From Ascaris suum (lineage: Eukaryota; Nematoda; Chromadorea; Rhabditida; Ascarididae), in contig CM024182.1 of the NCBI GenBank assembly GCA_013433145.1, positions 5,876,501-5,940,500 of the forward strand: a stretch of DNA of 64,000 bases, given 5' to 3'. Positions 1 to 54,715 of this stretch are shown piece after piece. The notes beneath the pieces were generated by a model. The model was not told the origin of the DNA. It did no database searches and was given only the letters and a program-made list of their open reading frames with translations. Within the stretch, counting starts at the first letter, position 1. Each line of letters opens with the position of its first letter. Position numbers and translations under genes: made by a program.

Positions 1-39708
<39,708 letters not shown>

Positions 39709-42700
39709 CTGCATGAAGAAATTTCAGTTAGTAGCCAACACTTGGCTGGCCGTATGAAGCCAATTTCTTTATTCAAGTTAAGAGCCACTTTATTTGTTTA
39801 AGCGGCGATACTGCAGATGAGCCATTTAAGCAATCGCTTTTCAAAGGACCAACATACTCATAAATCTTGCACCTTAAACCTAGGTTTGATTTTCATTTTT
39901 CGCCTGGATAAATCGAATAAGCGAAAATGGAAAATGCCATATCCGAAGAGTTCATATAAAATATATATAATAAGTATTAGTGACACCCTACCTGTTGTCA
40001 CACCTATCCTTTTCTAGATAATTTGTCAGTCTTCTTGTTTCAGGACAAATTTTATTGCAAGTAAATAAGTAAATAAAGGGTTGGCGAAACAAGAGGTGAA
40101 CGTTTCACTCGTAATTAGCCAGGATCGCAAACCTGCCATCAATGATGCTGTGATGGAAAGATCGAGTCGAATCTCGACTAGCCTAGATTTGCCAAAAGAG
40201 AGCGCAAAACTGTTGAGAAAACAATTCATCGAGTTTTCTATTTTCGCAAGGTAAACATCTATTCCCTGTGCTCTCTAATTGATGAGAAATGTGTGACGAA
40301 GTAGTAGTGCTAAACGGTGTTAGAAGCCCAAATACATTATGCGTAATTTCGAAATAATCGAGTTTCAGAGTGATTTTTTTGTTGATAGAACAGATGTCCT
40401 TAATGAAATAATTTTAAAAAAAATAAAATTTAGTACGATTAACGTGGTATCTGTGGTACTCAACACAGCTTTGTACCACCTATGTGTAACTCGTTTTCCC
40501 TATCATCCAATGGTCGACTCACCTCACTCTCGCGTTAATACCGACCTATCAAAATTTAGTCGATTCCAGGTCGAAACAGGTTTTTTTTGGAAAGAATTTC
40601 TCACCTAATTACGTTTCATCATCAAATCATCGAATGTTGTCACTCATTTCAACATTCCAACTGTGAATGATCCCTTAATTCAGTGGCAATGAAAATCAAC
40701 GACTCGTTTAAAGCTCTCTTCCATTAACTATTCTGGTGCATTTCAATATCTGTCGCTAAGTTTACTTTTAACCTATACAGTATAAAATGCATTCTCTGCT
40801 AAACTGCTAGAGAAATGCGTTTCCCAAACTTCAACCAATATCAAAATTCAAAACCATTCAAACGGTAAATGCCAGTCGCAACTACAATCAGCAAATACCA
40901 TGCACATAGCACCATCAAGAAAAAACTAGAAACTAGCATATTTTGTGTTATTTTTGCATAAAAATGGGCAGTATTCTCAACGGAGTAATGTATGGCACTT
41001 GAAAAATGCGGAGAGGAACTAATGCAACTTTTTGAATTTGCAATCGTCGCGAGAACAGCAGAGTCCATAATAGTGACCGCAAAACCCACACCGGAATTAG
41101 AAGCAAGATGAAATGGGAACTACTAAAGGATATTGAATTCTTGAGAAGGTAAAAAGATAATTATGTTGAATTCATATAATCCAACTTTATAAGAGAATCT
41201 CTATAATACTCGCTCAAAGCACTGATATCTCACAATTCATTCGCAAGAATCCCGACGGCTATCAAAACGAAGAACAATCAAAAAGAAAGTACCGATCAAT
41301 TTTTTAATGCAGAAAGAAATTCAAAAAAAAAATTATATACCATGTTAACCATAAATATCGTAGTGGAATAGAATATAGACGAAGGGAAAAGAAGGGGATA
41401 AATTCAACCGACAAGAGTGGTCGCAATTGGAGGGGAATCGTCTCGACGTCGAAAAGTCACTCGCTCGTTTAATTAATGATCGCTCGTTTAGTTATAACAA
41501 ATATCCACGCGGTTAGCATGCCTTCAGATGTAAGCAAGGCCTCGTTGCTTGTTGCTCCTGCGCTGAATCTATCAACAAAATAGTCGCCGGATACGTGCAC
41601 CAAAATCAGTAAATCTCCAGCAATCATAGCCGAAAGATATGAATACATAAATATAATCGTATATGCATATCTTAGAATGCTAGCAAGGCAATGAAAGCAC
41701 TAAAAAAGCGATATATAATGCAAGCGGATATGCTGATCGAACAATTCACCGATTATATAAGCATTTCGAAGAGATATCTCCATTATCGAAACTCTGACCA
41801 CAATATAACCGTGGCAACCATTCATATATTTGATCAAGAAGCTTCATAAACTACGGATCTAGGAATACAAAAATCGAGAAATTCGAGCTATACTTCCGGG
41901 CAAAAGATATAAGGAATTATTAAAAACGACTTCATACTAAATTTGATGGAATTTCGTTAATTCTTCAAATGCAAAACACTAGTTGGATCATTCTCATTGG
42001 AGCACAAGATTTTCTTCAACTAAACTCGGCATATTTATGACGAGCTTCAAATTCCCACAAAAAAAATTCTCGAGGCACGAACATTTCATATCCTTTATCA
42101 TTCTTGTTTCCTTTCTGTTAAAAGAAGATCCCACATATCTATGGGAAGTCGCTTCAACAAAAACACACAAATTCAGGCAACAACCAACCCCGCTAGAGTC
42201 GAATAACAGATTTGAACAGTGAGCAAACATCAGTAAATATCTGTCACGGCGCAAGGCTCCCTTGAGTAAATAATTTAAGGTTGAAGGCAAAATTGTGAGC
42301 TGCATGTGTCCGGAAAAATACGTCACTGCCGCTGACGCAAAAATACTGACAATCCGGATAAGAAAATGTAATACAACTACAAAGGATAAAAAGAAGTAAC
42401 TAAGAGCGGTTAAACAAGCTGACGGTGGAATATGTCCCCACTGAAGCACATATCAGCAAGTGTCATGCATTTAAACCCATCTCTCGAGTCCTCAGTTATT
42501 CATTAGAAAAGCCATTAGGGAGGATGTGACAGGAAGCAGACATCAGTTAGAAAGAGACATCCTCTCTCTCATATCGATAATGAAATGTTCGTTTTCGTAT
42601 GGGGAATTTCTTATGAAGTTTTTTTCCTACTCAAGAACTCTAGTGCGAGGTATATCTGATCATTTAATACAATCAAACGGCTGCTCAACAAGATCTTTTA

Positions 42701-43695
42701 CGAGAAACAGATGCTATCTTCCCACACATTCAGTCGTATACTGAGAAGTAATGGATCGACACGAAAGCAGCAATGACAGCATGTTGCAGCAAAGGAAGTG
42801 GAGGATGGTTGGATTGGGGGCGACGGGGGATGGGAGCAGAGTCGTAAAAGGAGGGATGAGGGACGATCGCATTCGTTAAAGAAAAGAGGAAAATGCCGGA
42901 CTCAGAGGTGATTGCTGACGAAGGAGAAACATATGAAAGGGACTTCTACCTGTTCAGACACCATGTGCTCCAAATGAGATGGCGAAAAAAAAGAGCACAT
43001 TTAACGCCGACGCTCCTAATTTGTGAAAACTTGCTGCCTATCGCGCAGAAAGAAAATGCAGCAAACAGCATCGTATGTATGAGCATAAATGGTAGGAAGA
43101 ATGGGTTATGAAAAGCCTTTAGAGAGTTCTAAGAGAAATGACGATTTGAATCTAAATAAGAGAGGAGCGAACGGCAAAAATATCTTTTCAAAAGGATCAC
43201 GTCGGCATAAATAATAAAAAAACTTCCAACGATCATTTTCCACTATTCCGTGTTTCTGCAGTATCCGAAAGAATGACAACAACGAAAAGACGAAATGGGA
43301 ATCGGCCTATCGCTAGAGATGGGAAGCATGTGAAAAGAACGAGTTCTGCAGTATTTTTCACCGGAAGAGGCAAATTCGAAACATTCAAAGCGCAGTGCCA
43401 ATAGCATCATCAACATCAACTTCAATATTGCAGCTTGATTAAACTTGACTTTGCAAAAAAAACTTTCGTTCAAAAGACAGCGATTTCGTTGCAAGAAAGA
43501 AAATATTTTCCTTCTCTGTAGGAGAGTAGAAAAAAAGGTACAGGAAAAGTTTAAAATAAGAGTTAAGAATCAGAAAAAGATTACGGGGGCAAAAGTGGAC
43601 GTGTTCAAGAACAAATGATAAGGGTATCAACAAATGGTTCACCCCCTTCCCGCCGAAGAAAAATTTATACAGCCTATTTTTATAACCATTCTGTG

Positions 43696-43697
<2 letters not shown>

Positions 43698-43772
<75 letters not shown>
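43698..43772. repeat. (AT)n microsatellite
   Basis: Pure AT array of 75 bases in the region upstream of the located scaffold exons. Confidence 0.98.
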
Positions 43773-43774
<2 letters not shown>

Positions 43775-46700
43775 TAAAGCAACAATAGGACGATGGGAAA
43801 AGCGCTGAATAAAATCATTGTGATTGATCACAGGTATCGATCCTTTCCTCTGTTTAAAACGGTAAAATGAGCAAGTTGAACCTGAGAGGGCATGCTTCGG
43901 GGAATGCAACCTCACAAACTGATGCGGCTTATCAAGTTTTCCCCTCTCATTCGGCAAACTTTCTCTTGCCAAGACCATTCCGTAACTTCCTTTCGAGACT
44001 TATATGCAGCCTATTGGCTTTTCAAAATATTACCTGCATAATCTCTCTTTCAGCTTTATTAACGCTTCACGAATCTCTAACCTTAGGAGCATGTGCCAAA
44101 CCTATCCATTTGCATTTCATTCTTTTTATGCGCAGTAAATTAGCCTCTGCTTATTTATTAGACAACTTTAAACATCGGTAGTTCGAGCAGCATGCCCAAA
44201 ACGTACACCAACAAGCTTCGACAAATGTAGCTAGGATATTTGATGTGTAATCTTTAGGCCTCCCCAAAAAGCCATTCTCTCAGTACAGGCCACCTTTGTG
44301 TCCGATCTGTAAAGTTATCTCTGGGGAATCTGAGCGCAAAAACTTATTAGACACTTCAAGTTGTAATCATGCATACTTTCCGATCGAGGGAAAGGATGCC
44401 CATGCTGCTTAAGACCACAATGAAAATGTCCTCCTATGGGCACCAAAATCACCAAAATCAAAATGCCAACATGAAAGCCACGATGTCGGCATGTCTGTAA
44501 TGACGGTGAATCTTACTCCCTTAAAGACGTGAAGAACCTATAAAGTGCGCCACTAGCTAACAGTACATGTATCACAAGGCGGCTTTTATGCAAGAGTTGT
44601 TTGTCAAAATTATTGGGCACCTGAATCAACACACAGTAATCAAATCAGTTTCCTGGTAAGTGTTATTAAGTATAACATTTCATTACTTAAAGACGGCTTC
44701 CACCGACATTCTGCGACCGATCGCTCGTAACCACCAAATCGAACAATGACAGCTACGCTATTCCCATATTGCAGTTAAAAAACTGCATGACATGCATGTA
44801 CTACAAAGAATCCGTAAGCAATTGTGGACAATCATATACCTGTTGCAACATAATATCAAAGTGAAAGGATGAAGACATCCTTTACTTACTCGAATAGTTG
44901 TGCTCCGTGGATTTGCAGGGCTTCGCGGACGACAGGCAGCTGCTTTCTATGTTAGTGAGAAAACTGTATTTCAACGCATATCGCAGTTTTTTTTTAATGT
45001 GTGCTACCAGGCGTGAACATTTTGCAAATACATATCTAGGGCACATATATACACTATGCGGCATTACTTCAATCAGTTTGCGCTGGACTGCCAATCTCCA
45101 CCTGACCGAACAACTCAGCAATAATTTGACCGTAGGAGTTCAGTGGTTTCAGCAAGATGCTCCCTCAATGTATACATACGACTGAAGGTGTCAACAAACG
45201 ATGCGATCAACAAGACCTTCACGAATTGCATTTTTTGACGTTGCTCTGGAATGACCTGTAAAATACTACCGTGGAATCCGTCTTCCAAAAACTGATGCTT
45301 CACCCTACTTTCTTAGAAAGATGCATCGTTAAGAATGGCCACAAAAAGATCGCAAAAATTCTCAACGATCCTTCCCCATACGTTAAGGCATTATTTTTCT
45401 GGATCTTCATTTTGCAGCCACCTATTACTGATCATACCATAATGCCTCGATATAAACGAATGCTGGAAATACACCTTCGTAAGAATCTCATCTCACTTTA
45501 ATATATAACACAACGTGGGCAAAACCTAAATAAACATCGCGCAAAAGCGTTCGTATAAGCAAAGAAACTCACTATTCAAACATGATTCAGCGTTCATTTT
45601 GGCAAGTGCACTTTTCAACAAAGATGCATCGAAAAAAAGTCATTGAAACCAGAAAGCTGGCAATTATTTCTTTAATTCACATTACATAAAAGACGCTAAA
45701 GGAACGAGTACAGCTCTCAATTTAAAATTTCGATGATTTTAACGAATATTCCGACAACATTTCTGCGCTATGAGAGTATGCTAACTACGCTAAACGGCTG
45801 TCAATAACGTTCCGTGAATAGTGTCCATTTCATTCTCACAAAATAAACACAAAGACGCTCCATTTAAATTACGTAAATATTAAAACGTCTCTCTATAGTT
45901 TACTTCTAAAGAATGAAGCACTTCAAATGAAAACGTTCACCGACATAATGACAACTCCTGATGCGTGCCATAAACCCTGTAAATTCGTCTGCTTTTCAGC
46001 GATAGATTTTGCAACGCTAAAGATTAAAGTGCATTTTATACCTGTCCAACCTCAACCCCATTACTGTTCAATTATCTCCAACCCTCCAAGAATAACAGAA
46101 AAAATCAGGTTTTTGAATTCGTAAAGTGTAACTCGGCCAAAAAGATGTCATCATGGTAGGGGATATATACCACATATCTTAAGGCTATTACAAGTTTAGA
46201 AAGAGCCACTGGGACGCAGAAGCTTATGGCTTAGCATTCTACGTGGCTACCTTATCCCTCATTACCGAACTGAAAATATCGCCTGATTTTGTTCCAGATA
46301 TGACAGTTTCCTAAAGAAACATTTGGTGTTCACGTAAACTAGCCCTAGATATTTTACCAGATTTGGAGCCTCGGCGGCAAACGACTCCGATGGTCAGCGT
46401 TCTTTTTTTCTCTTTCATGTGCGCTACAATTTTCTGATATTCGTTTATTTTAGTTTCGCTAATTTTTTTGTACCCTTTCTATGCATATATTATTGACATT
46501 GCGCATGATGGATCATGCATGCTTCATGTGCTGCGAAAATAAAAGTATTCTCTCCTTTTCGTTGTGATGCCTGATTCTAGTACGAAAAAAAAATGACAAG
46601 GCAGATTGTGACAGCCAACTGTCACGAAGAGCAAAAAACTTCGATGAAATGATCTTTTAGTGGACTGAATACTCAATAATTATGAAATTTAAGAAATTTT

Positions 46701-47681
46701 CCATTGTGCTAATCAAAGAGATGGATAAATTTCGTTCATTTGAGGTGTAAAATAAATCGAGCCATTCGCCTATGACGAATAGCAATTAGATATCAGAGAG
46801 AAAATCACATTAAATAAAGGTCATTCGGGTAAGAAAACGAAATTTGTCCTTCGTCATAGAACGCAAACAATGACAAATATTTAAAATCGAATTCAATGTG
46901 GGAAAGTACGTTAATGACACCGATCATCGTAAGGGATCGCTCGTATAGCGCACCTCGTGAGGGATCGCTCGTAGAGGGTATGACTAAGGTGAGTATATTC
47001 TAATTACATTATGAGGGAAGGAAATTCATTTATGAGGAATAAAAATGCAAACAATGCATATCAACTCAAACTTGATTGATTAAATAAATTACTTTAAAAA
47101 AAAAGAAAAAACTCTGTAGGTAAATCATATCCGATGAGAAATTGCAGACCAAATAACGCATCTACATGATGCGGGCTGTCAATTAATTGTGAAGCATTTT
47201 CGTTTGCAAGTGAAATTATTGCTGACAAAGACATTGATACAGCCTATCAGTCCTTTTTCTATGCAAAAAGGACATCTCTTTACTTTGATGTTCAGTTAAA
47301 AAGAAATTCCTTTACAGGTCGCAATTTATAGGTTAACGTAATTTACAGAATCTATAACAAACGTTACCTTAATTCAGCATATAAATTACGACAAAAACCA
47401 AAGAAGATTAAGATTTCCGAGTGAACTTCTTGTAAATAGAGATAGCAATTGTAACTGCTATGATCGAAAAGATGTTCGTCCACAAATCAATACCACCTGA
47501 GTGCGCAACGACAATCAAGGTGGCAATCTGTTGCAGACAATAGGCATTGCTCAGCTCTTCAGTAAACTACCCAACGACTCCCTCTCGAATACGAAAACCC
47601 GTAGTGATGACCAGTCATCCCTCAACAAACTTCACGGGTTTCATCTGCCGGTTCTATGCTAAGCTCATAAACAACGATTTA

Positions 47682-47719
47682 GGATTCTTCAATGAAAATA
47701 GGATTCTTCAATGAAAATA
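47682..47719. repeat. 19-base exact tandem duplication
   Basis: GGATTCTTCAATGAAAATA occurs twice without a gap. Non-coding by my reading. Confidence 0.95.
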
Positions 47720-47808
47720 AGAGGTGTCAAGGAATGAAAACATACAGGAAAATGATAATAAATATGGATTAAGTAGATAGAGGTATAATGTTTTGATCTT
47801 TTCACCAG

Positions 47809-47962
47809 GAACAAATGTCAAAAGGAATGGTTCTCAATTTAACGCATTTAACGGCAAGCTCGATTAACTTGAAGCTCTTTCCCGCACATTTGAAAGTGGC
47901 TACCTATTTCCCTGAACAAGTCGATCACAATTTTGGAGCTCCAAGCGTTTCTTGTGAAGTTC
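47809..47962 (+). CDS. Candidate plus-strand exon, unknown protein
   Basis: Flanked by a CACCAG acceptor and a TTC|GTATGT donor, open for 51 codons. Reads 'EQMSKGMVLNLTHLTASSIN', 'LKLFPAHLKVATYFPEQVD' and 'HNFGAPSVSCEV'. I do not recognise the protein, and no partner exon was identified. Confidence 0.25.
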
Positions 47963-48047
47963 GTATGTTAATAATAAATAAACCTACTAAAAAATATTGA
48001 AACATCTAGAATACTTCATATTTTAGAGGAAACGATATTGTGCATAC

Positions 48048-48129
48048 CTTCCAAAAATGGTTCATCCGCTTGTAGCCTGATTGGTACAGGATAAGCGTTA
48101 AATGCACTCAATTTTCCCGCATCCCAAAA
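48048..48129 (-). CDS. Candidate minus-strand exon or pseudo-exon with a WD-like stretch
   Basis: Reads 'FWDAGKLSAFNAYPVPIRLQ' and 'ADEPFLE' up to a strong donor G|GTATGC. In the same frame the preceding codons give 'SPTSKRIIK' directly after a TGA stop, making 'KRIIKFWDAGKL' look like a WD40 strand. Either the acceptor is the AAG just before FWD, or the upstream part is broken. It does not belong to the main scaffold protein, whose blades are all accounted for. Confidence 0.28.
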
Positions 48130-50988
48130 CTTGATAATTCGTTTCGAAGTTGGTGATCAACGTGGAATACGTCCTCTCGTGGTTAAAATCTCTCTCAAAT
48201 TTCATAGCATATTTTCAAAAATTTCCCAGCAGAAAATATCGAATAGAAAGACACATAGAAACCTACAAAAAGGATGCTTTTTTTGCAAATTTGCAAAAAA
48301 TGCATCTGCAAATGCAAATTTGCAAAACAAATAAAAAGGAGAACGCTCGACATCTTTGAATGAAGCAAGGTATAGGTGTTGAAACGAAGACATAACTCTT
48401 TTTCGTATACAGGAAGTCAATTAATGCAGCACTTAATGCCGAATGACCTTATGCATCAGCGACTACCAAAGGTACAGAAAAATTGCTCGCAAAGAAATCA
48501 GAGTATATGCAGTGGCCTCGTAATCCCAAGAATGAGCCATGACCTTGATAGAGGGCGAGGAAAACTTCCCCTTAGCTTCCCACAGCTCATTCGAGGAAGC
48601 CACCATTCCTGTAAAACGACACAGGTGATGGAGGAATAAAACTGGCTAGAATATGCAACAGTTCTCAATAACCTGGAAATGAAATGATATCTTCAAAACT
48701 TCGGAGTATAGTATAAAAACGCTATGTAACGTCAAATTACAGGCAGGACAGTGTCAAGTGGACGAGGATGACCTTAAGTATGAGTGTCCAGCACAGTGCT
48801 GACAGTCTTTCAGAACTTTTTTGATCGGAAATGAGCTCGTTCGGTAGGGCTTTAATCGAGGGCTAAGAAAAAAAAGGGTCGGCTCCACTGTCCGACCACC
48901 AGATTTGCCAATAACGGTCGCATGGAAAAACCTGTCCTGCCTTTTGGAATACGGGGATGGACAGGACGAAAACTTGGAAAGAAAACAGGCTCGTTAGTGT
49001 CTCGCAAGCTGGCTGAACTTCACAGTAAGGTCGCTGCAGGCATGAATCGAAGGAAGCCTCTGTAATAGGAAACTGTGAGGGGCTGCACGAAGATGAGGTC
49101 AAGGCAAACGGCCGACTTTTGCATGCCTGGTCATTTGCACTACGACCATTTGCATGAGATGTGACAGCCGATGGAACGGTCAATATGAGACCGATTAGGT
49201 GAAATAAGGAGATTATCTATGCACTACAAAAGCAACCCTTTCACTCGGCTTCTGCATAGACAAATAATACGAAAAGACAAATAAGAGGATCATACTTGTA
49301 TGGAAAAGTCATTAAAAAAAAGCAACACGAAGAGATACAAAGATAGAGTCCGTTTAGTGACAGCCATAAGGTACAGCTGTCTCTCGATGGTTATATTTTC
49401 ATCGCTCGCATCTAGATTTTCATTTTCATTCCATTTTACCTGTCCCCATGCTCCCACCTCAATTACTCAAAAATAATTCCCACAAATACGTCGCATTAGG
49501 CATCTCTACGAAATGATCCACCTCATATAACCTTTAATTACTTACTCTTCATTTCCCTTAAAACTCTTTATAAACTCATTCTCATACTAAAAAAAATTCC
49601 ATTTCTTATGCATTGCACGTGGATGCAATTGAAGTGGGGAAGTGGAAGGGCTTCATAAGAATCTCTTTTATTTGTCAGAACTTCAAAAAGCCAATCAGAT
49701 TGATTAAACGATCGCATCGCCTGTATTTTTTGTTATTCTCCACTCATCTCAGCTGAAAAAAAAAACATTTCGACTCGTTGTGCTCACTTTCTCTTAAAAT
49801 ATTTCCCACTTTTTCACTCCAAAACGTGAATATTTTCAATTGTTCTAGTCCAGCCTTTAAAAAAAAGCTCATTCGCTTCACTCGTCGAGCTTGCATGGAT
49901 TTCTATCATTTGTTGATTTCAGAATTTGCATATATTAAATCTTCTCGCATTAGCATATTACTCTAGATGATGCGAAAAAAAAAATCCTCTAAAGAAAACG
50001 CTCGAAGAAATTTGCGCATTTTCGTCAGCGAATAAAAACTTCAAGGTCACCGTTCTCGGATTTTTAAATATAGCCTACCGTGGCTGCACATAGAGGTGCA
50101 AATATGTTATACCTTTAAAACACGACCCCTGATTTCACATGCTTCAGTTTTTTTCCATGACCCTTACAGATAATCTTAACTTCACGTTTAAAGTTTGAAT
50201 ACGCATCAGTGTTGGTATGATCTTTCTCTTGGCGACATTCATGAACTATGCAATGAAAGGACTGCTACTGGACAACTCACTCCCTGGGTTTAATGGATGA
50301 CTGTGTTAATTTCTTAGAAGAGGGAGAGAGGAAAGGGAGGCAGCTGGGCAACTATTGCAAAGGTGCTGCAAAGGTAATCGCAGTGGAGGATATTATTGCC
50401 CCTTCTTGGGATCGGAGTTAGACATCGTGTGAATTTCGTTTAAAATGGTACAATGAGAGTGGAAGATATGCGGACCGATAAATGAAGCATACATAATACT
50501 TTTATGCTAAGCAAAGAATATATGAAGACAACGCTACATAAGACAATCTGAATAAATAACATAGAGAAGAAACGTCGTTATTAATCAACGCCACTGCGTT
50601 GAAGATTCGGATTGGCGACATCTGGCACAGATCCACTTCGCTTATTTTGAGAATTCAACAGCTCATCATAGTGAACGATGAATATGAAAGTGCAGAGCCA
50701 AAGCAATAATCTTATGGCATATAAACCTCTTCTCTTATCAACAATTGTGAATAGACGCTTAACACTGATAAGAACAAATATCGCCGAATTGTTGCATTCA
50801 CCTCAAGCGTATAAAAAATAACCATTTGAGAGAGGAGGCACTGTAACTAGATTACCAAAAGGGATAAAGGCAAAATTGTGGATACTTGAAATCTGCGGAT
50901 ACGATGATAGAGAGCCCGTATGGTTCACGTTTCGGTAATGCTGTTTAACAATCCCTGACGATGCAATTTGCTTGCTTTCTTGTGGAAT

Positions 50989-51118
<130 letters not shown>

Positions 51119-54100
51119 TGTCGCTTATTTAAGAAGTTCTATGCATAAAATTTATGACTTCTCAACACTAAGAAACAAATGTCAAGTCACAATAGAGAAC
51201 GCAAATCACAAATAATAATGCAAAGAATAATCGAATCAAGAGCGCAATTTTTTTTCAAATTATTTCACTGAAATATATTTAGTACGTATTCAAAATTCCC
51301 TCATAGATGTGCAAAAGTAACTGCACGAAAGCTATATTCTCTCTTAATATTTGCTTGCTCGAATATTTATTCCCCCATATAATGTGACACATCGTCTATG
51401 TAATAGGAACATTGCTCAAATATGCAGAAAAAAAAAGCTTCACCCATTGGTCTCACTCAATTCCCTCATATTAAATCTTGTTTAATATGGCCTCTTTTGA
51501 TTTATATGCTTTTCTATACATGAAGTTGTAAAGTATAGTACAGTAACGTCGTTCCTCAGCAAATTTATGTACGTATTTGTCCATCATATAGTAGCAACCC
51601 AGCAGCTTAATTGAAGTTGTGATTAATAAGTCCGATCGATTTAATGACAAAGATCAACTAAAATGCCAATTTTTGCGTTGATTCATGAATTCGACATGAG
51701 TTAAACAACCTCAAAAACATTTCAAATATCTACAGGGAAAGTGATCCGTCTACATCTAGCTGCAGTGAATTCCAAATTCGTTCAGCTCCGGAATTAAGAA
51801 TTCAGGCTGATCGCTGAGCATGATTGCGAAATCACACATTGTAACGCCTAAAATGCTCATAAAATATTTGTATTATTGTTCCTAAATTCTCAAATTTGTT
51901 TACAAAGCGCACTGAACGACGCGTCTTTGGGTATAGATTTGCGCGTCTTTGCACTAGTTTCAACCTGGAAACCAATATCGGTATAGCTGCGAAATTTGAT
52001 GGGTGCGATACAGAGCGACTTTCTATATCAATTCGATGCCAATCCACGAATATTCGAGTGAGGCTAGGGATATTTAAAACTAATAAAAATTTACCAGCAT
52101 TTTACACTGTTCGGTTGAGAAAAAAAAAAACAGACAAACGTACCAGAGGAGGTGGCACGATGGATATGCGCTCGAGTATCCGGTTCGCTTACTTCACCGA
52201 CTAGTTTTATACGTTGCCAATAAATAACAGAAATGCGAGATGGCACTTTTGTATTTCAAATAACCTGACCGCTAGCAAAAATCTTCTACAAATGACCGGT
52301 TTTTAGTAACCTGTAAATAAAATCGACGATGTGAAGTGCACGGAATTTTATGCCCTTTTAAATGACTAGAACATCTTTCAGAGTAGACGAACCAAGACGA
52401 AATATGGTAAAGGCGATCAACTTATAGTATCTATTATACTAACGGAATTTCGAAGCCTCAGGTTTGGTGGTTTCTGAATGGTAGCTTCCGGATCGGCAGA
52501 CAGATAAAAACGGATAGATATGCGACCATCATAATGTGCGTTCAGCTTTCACTAGATGAGTGAGCATGACGACTTCTTAAAATCGTTATGCAGAACAAAA
52601 GTTGGATTACATAGGATGTGGAAGAGGAACTAAACAAAAGCTGATGCCATTTCGGGCAAAAAATGTACAGGATTGGGAAATAGTAATACGAAGTTTTCAA
52701 TGCCAAGCTCGGTGAGTTTAACAGTGGCAGGACACAACTGACGATTGAAAAAATCGCTCGTTATAATCAACACTGCGTATTTAAAAGTTAATCCTCAGGA
52801 TGAAAGATTTGCTCGTATATTCCTAGTAGTAAAACTGTAAAAACTGGTCCCTTAAGTTAAAGGAATGTAATTAGCACCTATTCATCTAGTTCTGCGCTAC
52901 AGTTCTCCGTTTGTTATGCATTTTTCAATTTTGCACTCTTCCAACGCATTTATGTATATGTTTCCATAAGTGCGTACATATGCATACCTGTCCATTTCGG
53001 AGTTTCTACTCGTAAACAATTAAAGCCAGTATTATATATATCGTATAGCGACTTCCTGCAGCAACACCTTTCATACTCATCAACTAAGTTAGACATGCTA
53101 TAAAGCAGGCATATATTCCACAGCTGTCATGTCGCAAAATAAAAACATGCATTTCTCTCACGTGACTTATACCATTTTATAAGCTAACAACATATGATAA
53201 ATGTGCAAAAAAAATGCCTTCAACTTCTAATTAAATCGATTGCCCACACAATTCTTTCACTAACGGTTCGATTTTTTTTTTTGCGATCCGCGCGGAAGAA
53301 GATGAAAAATGGACTTAAATAGATGCAAATTTCTTTCCGCTTTCGAAAATATAAAAATATTTTTAAGGCTGATAAATCGCTATGAAATATTGCATAGAAG
53401 ATCACACACTACGGCGCATACCACCACCTTCAACAAAGTTCTTCACTTCGACCTTAGTGTTTTCAGAGTCGAAAAAAGTGAAGTGACCAGGTATGCAAAA
53501 GACTCATAAAAGCAGGTCTTTTGTGGGGAAACGGCGATTGGATCAATGAAAATGTGAAGAAATCATTTCGCAAATTTTAGTAACTTAAGGAAAGAACTAT
53601 ATAAGTATTTGATGAAATCGAGTCAAAGATGACGCAAGTTTTCAAAGAATACTCCCAGTATGTGCACATAAATATGCGGATCAAGGCACTTATTCTGCTT
53701 GGCAACTTTAAGGCTGACTTATTCTATTTCGCTGACTTAAGGCACTTATCTATTCGGATGTACTTATCCACCTATTCGGCTTATTCTTATCGCCGACTGA
53801 CCGAATAAACTTTGGCTAGATGTGAAAATTATGCTGTGTCCACTGCGACCGTCCGTGCGAATGTTAATTAAGCACATAAATAAGCCGGCAGATGAATGCG
53901 CCCGCGCACAGACGGGATCGGCAGTTACTACACAAGATTTAACTGTTTCTGGAAACCGGTAGCTCGTCGGTTTATCGGACAAAATCACAGCAAGCGCATA
54001 CCATTTAGTACAATACCATTTGGTTGGTAGAATCGCATTGCGTGCAAATGATAAGCGCTTTTTGTGAGGATATCGGGGATATAGGGATACTTTTAAGGTT

Positions 54101-54715
54101 TTATTTTTTAACGACCTTCCTCATTTCTGGTGCAAGTCGTGGCTTTGGATTAATTTAACAACCTTCCTCGGTGAATGCGAACTCCTCCCCACTCGCCTAG
54201 AATATGTTACAGAAATTTTTCCCATCCATCTTTCTACACAATAAACTTGGGCTATAAGCATAAGGCGCATTTCTAAGCATCAGCCTGTATCCATGGACAA
54301 CGTCGCTTCACAAATCCGCAAGAATTTGTCCCAGACTGCACTATGGACGATCCCACCTTACCAGCAGATCGCATTTTGCAAAAAAATGTCTTTTACCTAT
54401 TTTAAATTATTGGGATTTATAGACTAGAAGCATGTCCTACCATCCCGTTAAGTGGACTATTGGCAGCTGAACAGTATCAAATGATGCAAACGTTTGAGCT
54501 ATGCGGCATAAGAATAGTAATTTCTGCACGCATGACTGTTATCTACCTTTGCCTATGTACTGCAATCATATTTCGGCGTTTGCATTAAACTGTTGGCCGC
54601 ATCTATGACAGTGGAGCTCATAAACCACAAGATTTACGGCTGAAGTGGGAAAAATTTATGTAGAACGAGTGGTCATAAAAGAAGAAAATTTTGAAGAGGG
54701 TGCAACGCTTATTAC

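Larger units (their letters stand above)
39709..48047. other. Region upstream of the located WDR62/MAPKBP1-like exons
   Basis: The ATG exon of the scaffold gene must lie here or further right, but no basic N-terminal peptide of the family could be recognised. The stretch has the (AT)n array at 43698-43772 and scattered open frames under about 105 codons on both strands. One candidate plus-strand exon is listed separately. Confidence 0.4.

Noticed and set aside
44882..45501. Cluster of overlapping frames on both strands
   Set aside because: Some stretches look protein-like, but no pair of splice sites gave a consistent product and the strand is ambiguous.
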